Positions 45,978 through 54,739 of a DNA stretch of 64,000 bases are shown one piece after another; positions within the stretch are counted from its first letter, which is position 1, and every line of letters starts with the position of its first letter. Both the position numbers and the translations under genes were made by a program. The stretch comes from Fictibacillus arsenicus (GTDB lineage: Bacteria > Bacillota > Bacilli > Bacillales > Fictibacillaceae): positions 3,596,001 to 3,660,000 of the forward strand of contig NZ_CP016761.1 in assembly GCF_001642935.1 (NCBI RefSeq), in the 5' to 3' direction. Under the pieces are notes generated by a model, which did not search any database, had not been told where the DNA came from, and worked only from the letters and a program-made list of their open reading frames with translations.

Positions 45978-47373
45978 ATTTCACAGATGTCAGGGTCTTG
46001 CTATCCAGTAAATGCTGCAATCTGCTGCAAACCTCATCAGGTCTTTCCATGTTTGCCCACAACAGATGAAGTTCATATTGAATGTTAATGATCTCTGCTT
46101 GAGAAAGTTCGAGATCTTTAACCGGAATAGCGGAGTTCATTGATTCAATAAACGCATGATAATGATCAGGATGAATCTTTTTATTAATCAATTCCTTATT
46201 CTCTGCGACCTTACGAGAAGCCGGAATGGTGCACATGTTTTTCTTCATCATGGTTTGTGCTTCATCACTTACCATAAAATCGACTAGTGATTTAGCGACT
46301 TCTTTATAAGAGCTCTCAGCATTGATCCCGAGTCCTCCACCTAAGAGAAGAGTGGCGGCATCTTTCTGTTTCGGCAGCTCCATAACATCCCAGTCGAATC
46401 CGCAATCTTTGAATTCATTCATAAAATAATAGGTTGTTAAAATCATCGCCGCACGTTTCTTCATAAAAAGATTCTCTGCAAGCTGATTGCTTCCGTGTGT
46501 AAAGACAGGTGAAACTTTGTGTTTATACATCAGATCTACACAATATTGAAGAGCTTCTATATTTTCTTTTTGCTGAATGACGGATTTACCGCTTTTTCTA
46601 AATCCCCCGCTATTCTGCAATAAAAATACTGGCCACCTGTTTGGTGCTGATGAAAAACAAAAGCCAAATGCCTCAACGATATCGTCATTTTTCACAACTG
46701 TGCTCTCTTTCGAAACATGAAGCAGGTCTTGCCATGTCTGGATGACAGGTTTCTTTGGCTGAATAAGATCTTTGTTATAACAGATCACCACGGGTGAAAA
46801 GACGAATGGAACTGCTTTTTGTTTGTTTTGATGCGTAAACATACTTGTTACTGCGTCATACGTTTCAAATTTCGAAGGTTTATATTCTTCTAAAAGGTCT
46901 GTTCCTTTCAGCTCCGCCACATCACGGAAATGATAATCAGAGAGAATAAACACATCCGGCCCATATCCGTTTTCAATCCGGGAAAGAATCGTTTTTGCAT
47001 AGCTATCGTTTGGATATATCTCCAAATCTACTTTTACGAAAGGATTTCTCTCTTCGAATAACGCGATCATTTTTTTTACTACTTCTATTTCATATGAAGT
47101 TGAGAACCATGCTAATTTAATGCTTTGTTTATTTTGATTTTCCTTGAGAACGACACGGTTTCCCTTACCTGGAATCTTTTCAATTAAGCCTTCTTCAACC
47201 AACTCAGCTAATCCCTTTCGAATCGATACCCTGCTTAGTTCAAATTCTTGGGACAGCGTGTTTTCTGGGAGAATAAATTCTCCGGGCTTTATGTTCCCGC
47301 TTAGGATTTCATTTCGTAATTTTTTTGTATAGTATTGATATTTCTCTTGAAAATCATCTCTTTTTCTTAGCAA
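45976..47373 (-). CDS. GntR-type DNA-binding domain fused to an extracellular-type sugar-binding domain
   Basis: 465 residues. The first 75 are a GntR winged helix (YQYYTKKLRNEILSGNIKPG, LPENTLSQEFELSRVSIRKG, EEGLIEKIPGKGNRVV). The remaining 390 resemble an ABC sugar-binding protein: NPFVKVDLEIYPNDSYAKTI, GPDVFILSDYHFRDVAELKG, then LLLGGGLGINAESSYKEVAK and KNMCTIPASRKVAEN. There is no signal peptide, so this binding-protein fold must sense a ligand inside the cell, probably the imported oligosaccharide. The start is uncertain: a TTG at 47373 lies 9 bases behind GGAG, while 47388 overlaps it. It is expressed from the transporter operon. Confidence 0.85.
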   Translation of the reverse strand: MLRKRDDFQEKYQYYTKKLRNEILSGNIKPGEFILPENTLSQEFELSRVSIRKGLAELVEEGLIEKIPGKGNRVVLKENQNKQSIKLAWFSTSYEIEVVKKMIALFEERNPFVKVDLEIYPNDSYAKTILSRIENGYGPDVFILSDYHFRDVAELKGTDLLEEYKPSKFETYDAVTSMFTHQNKQKAVPFVFSPVVICYNKDLIQPKKPVIQTWQDLLHVSKESTVVKNDDIVEAFGFCFSSAPNRWPVFLLQNSGGFRKSGKSVIQQKENIEALQYCVDLMYKHKVSPVFTHGSNQLAENLFMKKRAAMILTTYYFMNEFKDCGFDWDVMELPKQKDAATLLLGGGLGINAESSYKEVAKSLVDFMVSDEAQTMMKKNMCTIPASRKVAENKELINKKIHPDHYHAFIESMNSAIPVKDLELSQAEIINIQYELHLLWANMERPDEVCSRLQHLLDSKTLTSVK

Positions 47374-47391
47374 TACAGCTCTCTCCAAACA

Positions 47392-48408
47392 TTAATTATT
47401 GGCGTTTAAATGTACCTCTAATAATTCATACGCCATCTTTCTTATAAATTCGGGAAAATCATGTCCGTTATTTCCGCAAAGTTGAATAAACTTACCTTTT
47501 TCATCAAGCCAATGATATAAATCATCTATTAGTTTCATTGATTCAATCGCTGGTTCATAGTGTGGGAAAATATGATCGTTAAACGACATCCAGTTGAAAA
47601 ATGGAATCGGCGCCACTAATGAAGCAATTTCATGAAATTCAAAAGGGACTTGCCCCTGATTAATATCTTCACTCAGCTTGGGGATGTGTGAAAACCATTC
47701 ACGTTTTCCCCAACGGTGTTTTTCTGGATCACCTTTGAAAGTAGAAAACCCGCAGCTGCATATGACACATTTAATCCGCTCATCCAATCCTGCCAGAAAA
47801 TAGGCATTGTACCCGCCAAGAGAATGACCGATTGTTCCTATATTTTTGGAATTAACCTCAGGCAGCTGTTGAAGCAAGCTTACACCATACATATGATCAG
47901 TCAGCATTTTTCCAACCGCTGTTTGATCGGGATGTTTTTCATAGAATGCTTTTGTATGAAAAGAGCTTTCACCTTTTTTGACTCGTTCGCCTGCTGTAAT
48001 GGCGTCTGGTGCAAGTACGGTAAAACCTCGATTTACAAGTTCCAATGCATACAACCGGTTTTCTCTTCCATATTCTGTAGCGATATCGGTTTTTCCTTTT
48101 TCATCAGTAGGATGAAGCGCTATGATGCCTGGCCGAGATTCATTCAAGTTCCGAGGTATTAATAAAAGAGCCGGTACATAATCTCCATCTGCTGATTGAT
48201 AGGAGATCAGCTTCTCTATATAGTTTTCTTTTTCCGTTTCTTTGATTGTAGTCCACTCTATTTTTGCAGGAGGATAGGATATCTTTCCTAAATAGGACAG
48301 CCAGCTTGCTTTTATTTTTTGTTTCTTTTGCTGCCATTCGCTTTTTGTTGTACTCTCGGTAATCAGGCTCGGCAATGGGTTGTTGTTTAGATCATTCAAA
48401 CGATACAT
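47392..48408 (-). CDS. alpha/beta-hydrolase, esterase-like
   Basis: 338 residues, cytoplasmic. The nucleophile elbow is GTIGHSLGGYNAYFLAG with Ser near residue 195; the likely Asp is in FNWMSFNDHIFPHYEP and the His in CGNNGHDFPEFIR, so a full catalytic triad is present. RPGIIALHPTDEKGKTD and FTVLAPDAITAGERV resemble dienelactone-hydrolase and acetyl-xylan-esterase-like proteins. In this locus it may remove acyl groups from an imported sugar. It overlaps the propeller gene by 13 bases. Confidence 0.82.
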   Translation of the reverse strand: MYRLNDLNNNPLPSLITESTTKSEWQQKKQKIKASWLSYLGKISYPPAKIEWTTIKETEKENYIEKLISYQSADGDYVPALLLIPRNLNESRPGIIALHPTDEKGKTDIATEYGRENRLYALELVNRGFTVLAPDAITAGERVKKGESSFHTKAFYEKHPDQTAVGKMLTDHMYGVSLLQQLPEVNSKNIGTIGHSLGGYNAYFLAGLDERIKCVICSCGFSTFKGDPEKHRWGKREWFSHIPKLSEDINQGQVPFEFHEIASLVAPIPFFNWMSFNDHIFPHYEPAIESMKLIDDLYHWLDEKGKFIQLCGNNGHDFPEFIRKMAYELLEVHLNANN

Positions 48409-50174
48409 GACAAATCCTTTTCCAAAGGCAGCCGATGAAGCGCTGTGCCGCTCGCGTAATAAAGATGTATGTTTATAATCGTGCCACCCATGGTTGCTTC
48501 CTGCTTTAATGGATAAAGCAGCTTAATATTCGTATCGGTTACCTCTATGATCGCTTTTGAAAAAACAAGGACAAAGCGATTCTCTTTTCTTTTTATCATA
48601 CCTTCTCTAACAATATGACCATATTGCTGTAAGTTTTCTCGATACATTTCCTTCTTATTTTTAAGATCCCATACTATATAAAGAGAACAACTTGTTACAA
48701 TATGCAGAAACCCTTGTTCACAGATTGAAAGCTGAACAATTTCTCTAATACCTTTAAGCGGCATTCGATCTAAGATTTTTTTACTTTTAATATCGAGTAA
48801 TAAAATAGCAGCCGTGTTGGTAATCGGTTTTGCTCCCCCTGGTGTTTCAACGCTCGTTCCAGCAACAACATAATCTTTTTCATAAGGAGAAAGAGCAATC
48901 ACACTTTGACCTTGCACAAGATCATGATTCTCCCACACATCTATTTTTTCGGTTATGGGGTCAAGTATGGCAAGGCCTCCGCCTACGGTGCCATAAGCAC
49001 CAAAACCTCCAAAAACAATACATGACTGGTCATTCAGAATAGCTGATGCCCTTGGTCTATATATCTGCGGAACTGAAGCGAGATAATCAACCGCTAAACG
49101 GCCATCTGGCTGCTGCAGGAGCTTATGGATATGACCTCCTGCATAAGCTGCTCCGTAAAGAGCATCTCCCCATTGTGTATATGTGCATATATTGCCGCCT
49201 CCACCATATTTAATGGTTTGTTCCGGATAAACCATAAATTTTCCTTTAAACGAAAAAAGCCTTAGCGGATGATTGGATGTACCTATCACATGTCCGTTGT
49301 ATTTCGTTACCGGGGAAAGATCAGCTCCAGTCGATTCATAATCTAATGAATACGTTTGATCGTTTATCGTAAACCGCTTACTTGGAAGGCTGTACGTAAC
49401 CTTTTTATCAAGTAAATGTGCGTTTTTGATCCGATGAAATCCTGATCCTTGCGTAGAAAGCTTCAACTTCTTAGGCTGCTCTATACGAGTACATTTCCCG
49501 TCTGAAAGCGAAAACCAATTTGCCTCCTCATGATTAGCATCATCACTTCCGTACACCTTTCCGTCTATCGTTTGAAAGATCAAACCATATCCGGTGGTTC
49601 TCTCATCATCCTTTATAAAAGTATATTTTCCACTTTTTTCAGGGTGGTACGCAACAAGATCCTTTCGCTGTGTCCCAATGCCGGCATATATCCAGCCGTC
49701 TTTACAAACTGCCATTGAACCTGTATACATCTCTGTTTCGTCTAGCTGATCAAGTATGGTCAACTTTTTATACTGTGGATCATATTGAGATAAATATGTT
49801 CCTGGATAAGAACTAAAATAAACATTTTTCAGTGACGCCGTCATACTAATCCCTGCAATTTCTTCACTATGCAAAGGATGTTTTTGCATATCGAACCAGC
49901 TATTTTCATCAGGATCAAAAACTAAGATTGTATTTCCTGCAGCCGTGTAAAACAGACCTGAACCATCACTGCAGGAATCATAAGGATATTCACCTTTCAC
50001 TTGATCAGGAAAATCTAACTGGTTCACATGATGATTATCGAGGTTAACGGATAATACTAACCCTTTTGCTGCCATAACCAAGTAAGGGACTTCATTCCGT
50101 ATACAGATTGCGGCTGTTCGATTTTCCAATACGTTTACCGGTATTCCCAGTGAAACGGTGTTAACTGTCTCCAT
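48396..50174 (-). CDS. cytoplasmic beta-propeller protein, relative of the secreted propeller
   Basis: 592 residues without a signal peptide or membrane helix. Repeating blades: YSSYPGTYLSQYDPQYKK-like (VYFSSYPGTYLSQYDPQYKK), AVCKDGWIYAGIGTQRKDL, TQWGDALYGAAYAGGHIHKL. The stretch ENHDLVQGQSVIALSPYEKD corresponds to NIVQDQSVVSLAYSNGVVYG of the secreted protein, so the two are paralogues. No catalytic residues are obvious; lyases with propeller folds exist, so an enzyme for the same glycan is possible. It lies directly after the ABC permease gene. Confidence 0.72.
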   Translation of the reverse strand: METVNTVSLGIPVNVLENRTAAICIRNEVPYLVMAAKGLVLSVNLDNHHVNQLDFPDQVKGEYPYDSCSDGSGLFYTAAGNTILVFDPDENSWFDMQKHPLHSEEIAGISMTASLKNVYFSSYPGTYLSQYDPQYKKLTILDQLDETEMYTGSMAVCKDGWIYAGIGTQRKDLVAYHPEKSGKYTFIKDDERTTGYGLIFQTIDGKVYGSDDANHEEANWFSLSDGKCTRIEQPKKLKLSTQGSGFHRIKNAHLLDKKVTYSLPSKRFTINDQTYSLDYESTGADLSPVTKYNGHVIGTSNHPLRLFSFKGKFMVYPEQTIKYGGGGNICTYTQWGDALYGAAYAGGHIHKLLQQPDGRLAVDYLASVPQIYRPRASAILNDQSCIVFGGFGAYGTVGGGLAILDPITEKIDVWENHDLVQGQSVIALSPYEKDYVVAGTSVETPGGAKPITNTAAILLLDIKSKKILDRMPLKGIREIVQLSICEQGFLHIVTSCSLYIVWDLKNKKEMYRENLQQYGHIVREGMIKRKENRFVLVFSKAIIEVTDTNIKLLYPLKQEATMGGTIINIHLYYASGTALHRLPLEKDLSCIV

Positions 50175-50195
50175 ATCATCACCTTACCTGCGCAT

Positions 50196-50999
50196 CTATT
50201 TCAAACCAGATAATGAAATCCCTTCTGTAAAATACTTTTGGAAGAAGATAAAAACTAAAAATGTCGGGATAAAGGATAAGGTAGCTCCTGCCATCTGCAG
50301 CCCAAAGTTTCCTGTTTTATCAAGCAAAGTCGCTAATCCAACCGTTAATGGGTACATCTCTTCAGATGTTGTAAAAATCAACGGTGAAAATAGATCGTTC
50401 CAGTTACCGATAAATGCAAATGTTCCAATGGTTGCCATCGCTGGCTTCGATAATGGCATGATGACTTTAAAGAAAATCTGCAGGTCTGTCGCTCCATCCA
50501 TCCAAGCTGCCTCTTCAAGCTCTTTCGGAATAGATTGAAGATACTGCCTGATCAAGAATACGCCCATTATCGTCCATAGTTCAGGAACGATGAAAACAAG
50601 ATACGTATCAATCCAGCCAAGATAGTTATAAAGAATATAGTTCGGGATGATTAAAAGCTGACGGGGAACCATAACCATCGCTAGCAGTGACCAGAAGATA
50701 ACCTCTTTGCCTTTGAACTGCTTTTTCGCGAAGATATATCCAATCAATGTACAAAAGAAAACTTGCGTCATTACCGGAATGATCGTAATAATAACTGAGT
50801 TCATGAACCATCTCGGGAAGGATTCATTAATCAATATTTGAACGTAATTTTCTAATGTCGGTGTTGTAGGAAGCCAAAACAGCGGATCAGCAACAAACAA
50901 TTCAAGATCGTTAAAAGAGCCCGAAATCATGATGACAAAAGGGGCAAAGAAGCAAATGGCTATTATCGATACAAGTACGTAAATAATCGCTTTTTTCAA
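50196..50999 (-). CDS. ABC sugar transporter permease (MalG/YesQ type)
   Basis: Inner-membrane permease with six helices, 267 residues. The cytoplasmic EAA loop is clear: EEAAWMDGATDLQIFFKVIM, the site that contacts the ATPase. N-terminal VLVSIIAICFFAPFVIMISG and a C-terminal YFTEGISLSGLK are typical of MalG-like proteins. I set the start at the TTG at 50999, 7 bases behind AGGGG; a TTG at 51035 inside the previous gene has no ribosome site. No ATPase gene is in the cluster, so a shared MsmX-type ATPase is expected. Confidence 0.92.
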   Translation of the reverse strand: MKKAIIYVLVSIIAICFFAPFVIMISGSFNDLELFVADPLFWLPTTPTLENYVQILINESFPRWFMNSVIITIIPVMTQVFFCTLIGYIFAKKQFKGKEVIFWSLLAMVMVPRQLLIIPNYILYNYLGWIDTYLVFIVPELWTIMGVFLIRQYLQSIPKELEEAAWMDGATDLQIFFKVIMPLSKPAMATIGTFAFIGNWNDLFSPLIFTTSEEMYPLTVGLATLLDKTGNFGLQMAGATLSFIPTFLVFIFFQKYFTEGISLSGLK

Positions 51000-51009
51000 A
51001 ATCTCACCC

Positions 51010-51963
51010 CTAGTAATAGCTGACTTCTTTTCCAAAGTACTTTCTTTGGATCAGTGAAATCACGAGTATAATCATAAATAAAATGTAAGCCAGTACACTC
51101 GCATAACCGAGTCTTAATGATGTAAAAGCTACTGTATACATGTAATAAACAATGGTCGTTGTAGAGTAGTCTGGGCCGCCTCCTGTTAAGAGATAAGCAG
51201 AGTCAAAGACTTGGAATGACCCGATCGTTGTAAAGATCGCTACATAAAAATGAGTCGGCTTTAATAACGGAAAGGTGATCAGCCAAAATGATTTCCATCC
51301 CGTTGCACCATCAATGGAAGCTGATTCGTACAAATGACGCGGAATTGAATTCAATCCCGCCAAATAATAAATCATCGTGCTTCCCGCTACTTTAAACACA
51401 CTTAGAAAAGCGAGTGTTAACAGCGCAAGTTTCTTACTTGAAAAAAAGCTTATGGATTCAAAACCAAACCACGAAAGAACATAATTTACAACACCGTAAT
51501 CATTTCCGTTAAAAAGCCACGCCCAAATGCCAGCGATAACAACAAATGACGTTACTACAGGTAAAAAGAAAACTCCCTTAAAAAATTTCCCTCCCCATAA
51601 TCCCATATGTAAAAAGGATGCGAGGATCAATCCTAACGCCATTGTGGGCACAACATAATACAGAGTAAAAAGTGTTGTGTTATATAAGGACTGCCACGCC
51701 ATTTCATCATGTAAAACGGCTTTCCAGTTTGCCAGCCCTATAAATTTCGGTTCACCGATGATCGGCCAGTTCATGAAGCTTAAAAATAAACTGCCAATCA
51801 GCGGCAACCCTTGAAATATTGCAAAATGAATAAAGACAGGGATTAAAACAAAATAGACTAATTTGTTCTTCTTCCATGACTTTTTTAATTGAACTGACAT
51901 GGATGGTTTATTCTGAGGCTGATTGTGTTTTGGGTGATTAAGATCAACTGCTGGTTGTGCCAA
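51010..51963 (-). CDS. ABC sugar transporter permease (MalF/YesP type)
   Basis: Permease subunit of 317 residues with six helices after a hydrophilic N-terminus. LIPVFIHFAIFQGLPLIGSL opens the first helix and YESASIDGATGWKSFWLITF is the EAA loop. Length and order fit the sugar ABC family CUT1. TTG start at 51963 behind GGAGGG. It lies after the binding protein gene, from which it is separated by a stem-loop, and before its partner permease. The substrate is probably an oligosaccharide released by an extracellular enzyme. Confidence 0.93.
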   Translation of the reverse strand: MAQPAVDLNHPKHNQPQNKPSMSVQLKKSWKKNKLVYFVLIPVFIHFAIFQGLPLIGSLFLSFMNWPIIGEPKFIGLANWKAVLHDEMAWQSLYNTTLFTLYYVVPTMALGLILASFLHMGLWGGKFFKGVFFLPVVTSFVVIAGIWAWLFNGNDYGVVNYVLSWFGFESISFFSSKKLALLTLAFLSVFKVAGSTMIYYLAGLNSIPRHLYESASIDGATGWKSFWLITFPLLKPTHFYVAIFTTIGSFQVFDSAYLLTGGGPDYSTTTIVYYMYTVAFTSLRLGYASVLAYILFMIILVISLIQRKYFGKEVSYY

Positions 51964-51992
51964 CGCCTTCCCTCCTTGAGGTTTAGCAAACA

Positions 51993-52020
51993 GGACAGAT
52001 AAAACGATGTTTATCTGTCC
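51993..52020 (-). other. intercistronic stem-loop between binding protein and permease genes
   Basis: GGACAGATAAA (51993-52003) is the exact inverse of TTTATCTGTCC (52010-52020), with a 6-base loop. No U-run follows on the minus strand. Like the malE-malF hairpin it may stabilise the upstream mRNA and lower permease expression; inference. Confidence 0.6.
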
Positions 52021-52036
52021 CGAGCCTTAAATTTAT

Positions 52037-53311
52037 TTAGCCTTCTTGGTCGATAGTTGCTTGAATCTTCTCTTCAAGTGCTTTAATCACATCTTTAGGT
52101 GAGGATTCTCCTAAAAGTACCTTTTGGAAGCTGGATTGAACATCAGGTCCAATTTTTCTTCCAACAGGGTGAAGCACACCCGCGTTCGCTACTTTTGCTT
52201 GCTCTACAAGTTTGGACATTAATTCGTCCCCTTCATAGATATCAGCAGCAGATTTTCTTGGCGGGATATATCCAGCCATCTTACAGAATGCGCTCATGTT
52301 TTCTGTATTTGTTAAGTACTCGATGAACTTTGCCGCTTCCTTTTGGTGCTTACTAGACGTTGGAACAACAAAGCTTCCTGTCGTGCCATACGTCACTTGT
52401 TCTTTATTTTCAAGAATTGGGCCAATTCCCCATTCAAACCCTAAATCTTTGTCTCGGTTTGCAGGTACGAAGTTGTTTGGATACATTAAGACCGCAAGCT
52501 TACCAGCCATGAAGTTCGCGATCCCACCATCTGTTTCAGTCGCTGTATCTTTTGATAGATAACCCGCTTTGAAAAGGCTGTTAATATATTCATAGGCTTC
52601 TACTGATTCCGGACTATTCACCATCACTTCGCCTTTTTTGTTGATAATGTCTCCACCCGCTTGCCAGATAAACGGATAGATACTCATATTTGGCGTTCCT
52701 CCGCCAGAGAAGTTAATGAGGAACTTTCCTTGTTCTTTCAGTTTTGGTCCTAAGGCTTCCAGCTCATCCCATGTTTTCGGCAGGTTATCAGGGTCTCCGC
52801 CAGCCGCTTTAATAAGGTCCAGGTTATAGTAATATGTCATAACACTGTTCAGCATCGGAAGTCCGTACGTCTTCCCGTCATACGTTACAACATTTAATGC
52901 AGACTCGTTATAATCTTCTAAAGTAGCTTTATCAACGTGATCATTTACAGGAGCTAAGATATTCATAGATACATATTGTGCTAGCTGGTCAGGAATTGAA
53001 TAAAAAGCATCCGGTCCGTTTTTAGAAGCTAAAGCTGTAAGGATTTTCTCTTCACGGTTTGCCCAAGGCAGGATTTGAAGATCAATCTCTACATTTTTAT
53101 TCTCTTTTTCATAGTTAGAAATTACATTGTCCCAAAAGACTTTTTCTTCTCCACCAATATCATCTCCTCCCATAAAAGGGTGGGACCATATCTTGAGTTT
53201 TACCTTTTCATCTGAGGAACCACCTGCTGATTCTTTATCAGAACAACCAGCTAAAAATACAGATAGCATTAACAGCATTGAAAACAAACTAAGTATTACC
53301 TTGCGTTTCAT
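52037..53311 (-). CDS. ABC transporter sugar-binding lipoprotein (CUT1)
   Basis: 424 residues. Lipoprotein signal: KRKVILSLFSMLLMLSVFLAGC with Cys at residue 23. Family features: VKLKIWSHPFMGGDD, SNYEKENKNVEIDLQILPW, GPDAFYSIPDQLAQYVSMN, GKTYGLPMLNSVMTYYYNLD, and AKFIEYLTNTENMSAF near the C-terminus. It captures an oligosaccharide for the two permeases downstream. It heads its own operon; a good sigma-A promoter with an adjoining inverted repeat lies about 100 bases upstream. Confidence 0.93.
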   Translation of the reverse strand: MKRKVILSLFSMLLMLSVFLAGCSDKESAGGSSDEKVKLKIWSHPFMGGDDIGGEEKVFWDNVISNYEKENKNVEIDLQILPWANREEKILTALASKNGPDAFYSIPDQLAQYVSMNILAPVNDHVDKATLEDYNESALNVVTYDGKTYGLPMLNSVMTYYYNLDLIKAAGGDPDNLPKTWDELEALGPKLKEQGKFLINFSGGGTPNMSIYPFIWQAGGDIINKKGEVMVNSPESVEAYEYINSLFKAGYLSKDTATETDGGIANFMAGKLAVLMYPNNFVPANRDKDLGFEWGIGPILENKEQVTYGTTGSFVVPTSSKHQKEAAKFIEYLTNTENMSAFCKMAGYIPPRKSAADIYEGDELMSKLVEQAKVANAGVLHPVGRKIGPDVQSSFQKVLLGESSPKDVIKALEEKIQATIDQEG

Positions 53312-53369
53312 CGCTTTTCCCCCTAATTTTTAATGGTTTAGGACTGACTAAGGTGGTGAGAAGATAAAT

Positions 53370-53394
53370 AAATACATGTATATGACCTGTATTT
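53370..53394. promoter_or_regulatory. inverted repeat next to the transporter promoter, possible operator
   Basis: AAATACATGT and ACCTGTATTT are inverted copies with one mismatch, 5 bases apart; ATACATGTAT inside it is itself palindromic. It abuts the -10 box, at the expected start of transcription, a good place for a repressor such as the GntR fusion. Confidence 0.5.
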
Positions 53395-53423
53395 ATAATA
53401 ATAAATACTTCCACAATAGTCAA
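53395..53423 (-). promoter_or_regulatory. sigma-A promoter of the sugar transporter operon
   Basis: On the minus strand TTGACT (53423-53418), a 17-base spacer, then TATTAT (53400-53395). Confidence 0.75.
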
Positions 53424-53436
53424 TATATTCCGAAAA

Positions 53437-54675
53437 TTAATTTGTCCTTTCTTTAAACATGTAAATAACTTTTGGTCTTCCTCTAAAACTTGTTTTTTCT
53501 TGTCCGGCAATTTCAACTAATTGTGCATCTTGCCATTTTAATAGAATACGATGAGCACTTCTTAATGTTATATCTGAAACATTTGCAAAATCATTTGCAG
53601 TGAAGTGAACAGATTCTTTTCGGGATAAAAAGGCTTTAAGTCGATCCATGTGGACAGCCGTCATTCCAACTTGTTTGGCCTCCTTTATGGCATCCGCGTT
53701 CGTTACAATCGTGTGATAGGTCGCTGGTGAACCAAAAGCAATAGGGCCAAATACAGATTGGTCTTCCCTTACGACATAACAGGCACTTTTCTTAAAGGCT
53801 AAAGCGTGTTCCAAAGCAATCTTCGAATATGCTCCAGCCTGTTTGTGCGAGGCATGAAACCCTATTCCCATATGAATCACCGCATCTTCATTGCCTGAAA
53901 TGAGCGGAAGATATTTGTAGCCTTGCGTAACTCTTTCAAAAATCCCTCTTTTAGAGGTAAGTACAAAATAATTGTTATGTGCTTTTACGAGATGACCATC
54001 AACAAGATTTGCTAGCTTTTCTAAAAGCTGCGGTTCTCCTTTTTGTAATCGAATGCTCCCCACTACTGCTTGATGCTCTTTTTTTCGGCGTGTTTCAGTC
54101 GAAAGAAGAGCTCGCTCCAGTGCAACGATCATATCCTGATCTGTTGGATAAATAAAATTTTTTGGGGTTTCGGTTAGCCCGAAAAAAGTTCTTTTGCTTG
54201 CCGTTAGAACCATTGGATAGTTAAAACCATCAATGTTGACCATATGCTGGTGAATCAAGGGTTCATTTGTGGCAGATGTTGAAGATGCCATTTTTAATTC
54301 ACCTAAAAATGCTGTTTCTTTTAAAAGATTTTTTATAAGCGGTTCACTTAAAGAGTCCACCGATAGCACATCAACGGCATCCAGTATGTTTGCATTCATG
54401 TATAGAATTCGATAAAGGCTAGAAGCTGAAGGATATAAAAAGTGTACAGGAAAGCTAAAATCTAAATCATTCACTTTCAAAAAAGAATCATAGTCAAATA
54501 ATAATGCGACTTCTAAACTTGCATCTGAATGTAATAAAGAGTCCTTAATATTCTCTGCATGACATTCAAAATAAAAAGGATCAAAGGATGGAAATTGCTT
54601 TATAATGAGTCTAATTTGGTTCAGCATATAAGAGTCCCCAAATAGACCAATTGATATTTTTGTATAGTTATCCAT
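53437..54675 (-). CDS. unrecognised multidomain regulator with C-terminal helix-turn-helix
   Basis: 412 residues, cytoplasmic. I do not recognise the family. The N-terminus (SIGLFGDSYMLNQIRLII, then VALLFDYDSF) looks like a receiver-like or other alpha/beta domain. The middle (VVGSIRLQKGEPQLLEKLAN, HMGIGFHASHKQAGAYSKIA) resembles a degenerate nucleotidyl-cyclase/GGDEF-like region as found in CdaR-type regulators. The last 70 residues (FTANDFANVSDITLRSAHRI, RGRPKVIYMF) read as a winged helix. It lies between the aldolase gene and the transporter promoter, so it may control the locus. Confidence 0.6.
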   Translation of the reverse strand: MDNYTKISIGLFGDSYMLNQIRLIIKQFPSFDPFYFECHAENIKDSLLHSDASLEVALLFDYDSFLKVNDLDFSFPVHFLYPSASSLYRILYMNANILDAVDVLSVDSLSEPLIKNLLKETAFLGELKMASSTSATNEPLIHQHMVNIDGFNYPMVLTASKRTFFGLTETPKNFIYPTDQDMIVALERALLSTETRRKKEHQAVVGSIRLQKGEPQLLEKLANLVDGHLVKAHNNYFVLTSKRGIFERVTQGYKYLPLISGNEDAVIHMGIGFHASHKQAGAYSKIALEHALAFKKSACYVVREDQSVFGPIAFGSPATYHTIVTNADAIKEAKQVGMTAVHMDRLKAFLSRKESVHFTANDFANVSDITLRSAHRILLKWQDAQLVEIAGQEKTSFRGRPKVIYMFKERTN

Positions 54676-54739
54676 ACCAAACTCTCCGATAGTGTAAGAC
54701 TTCTATTTGGTAAGTTCGGCTTCTATTGTTGAATTCCTT

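Noticed and set aside
53289-53516. A 75-codon minus-strand frame between the regulator and binding-protein genes
   Set aside because: It covers the promoter and the inverted repeat and overlaps both genes, with no protein-like features.
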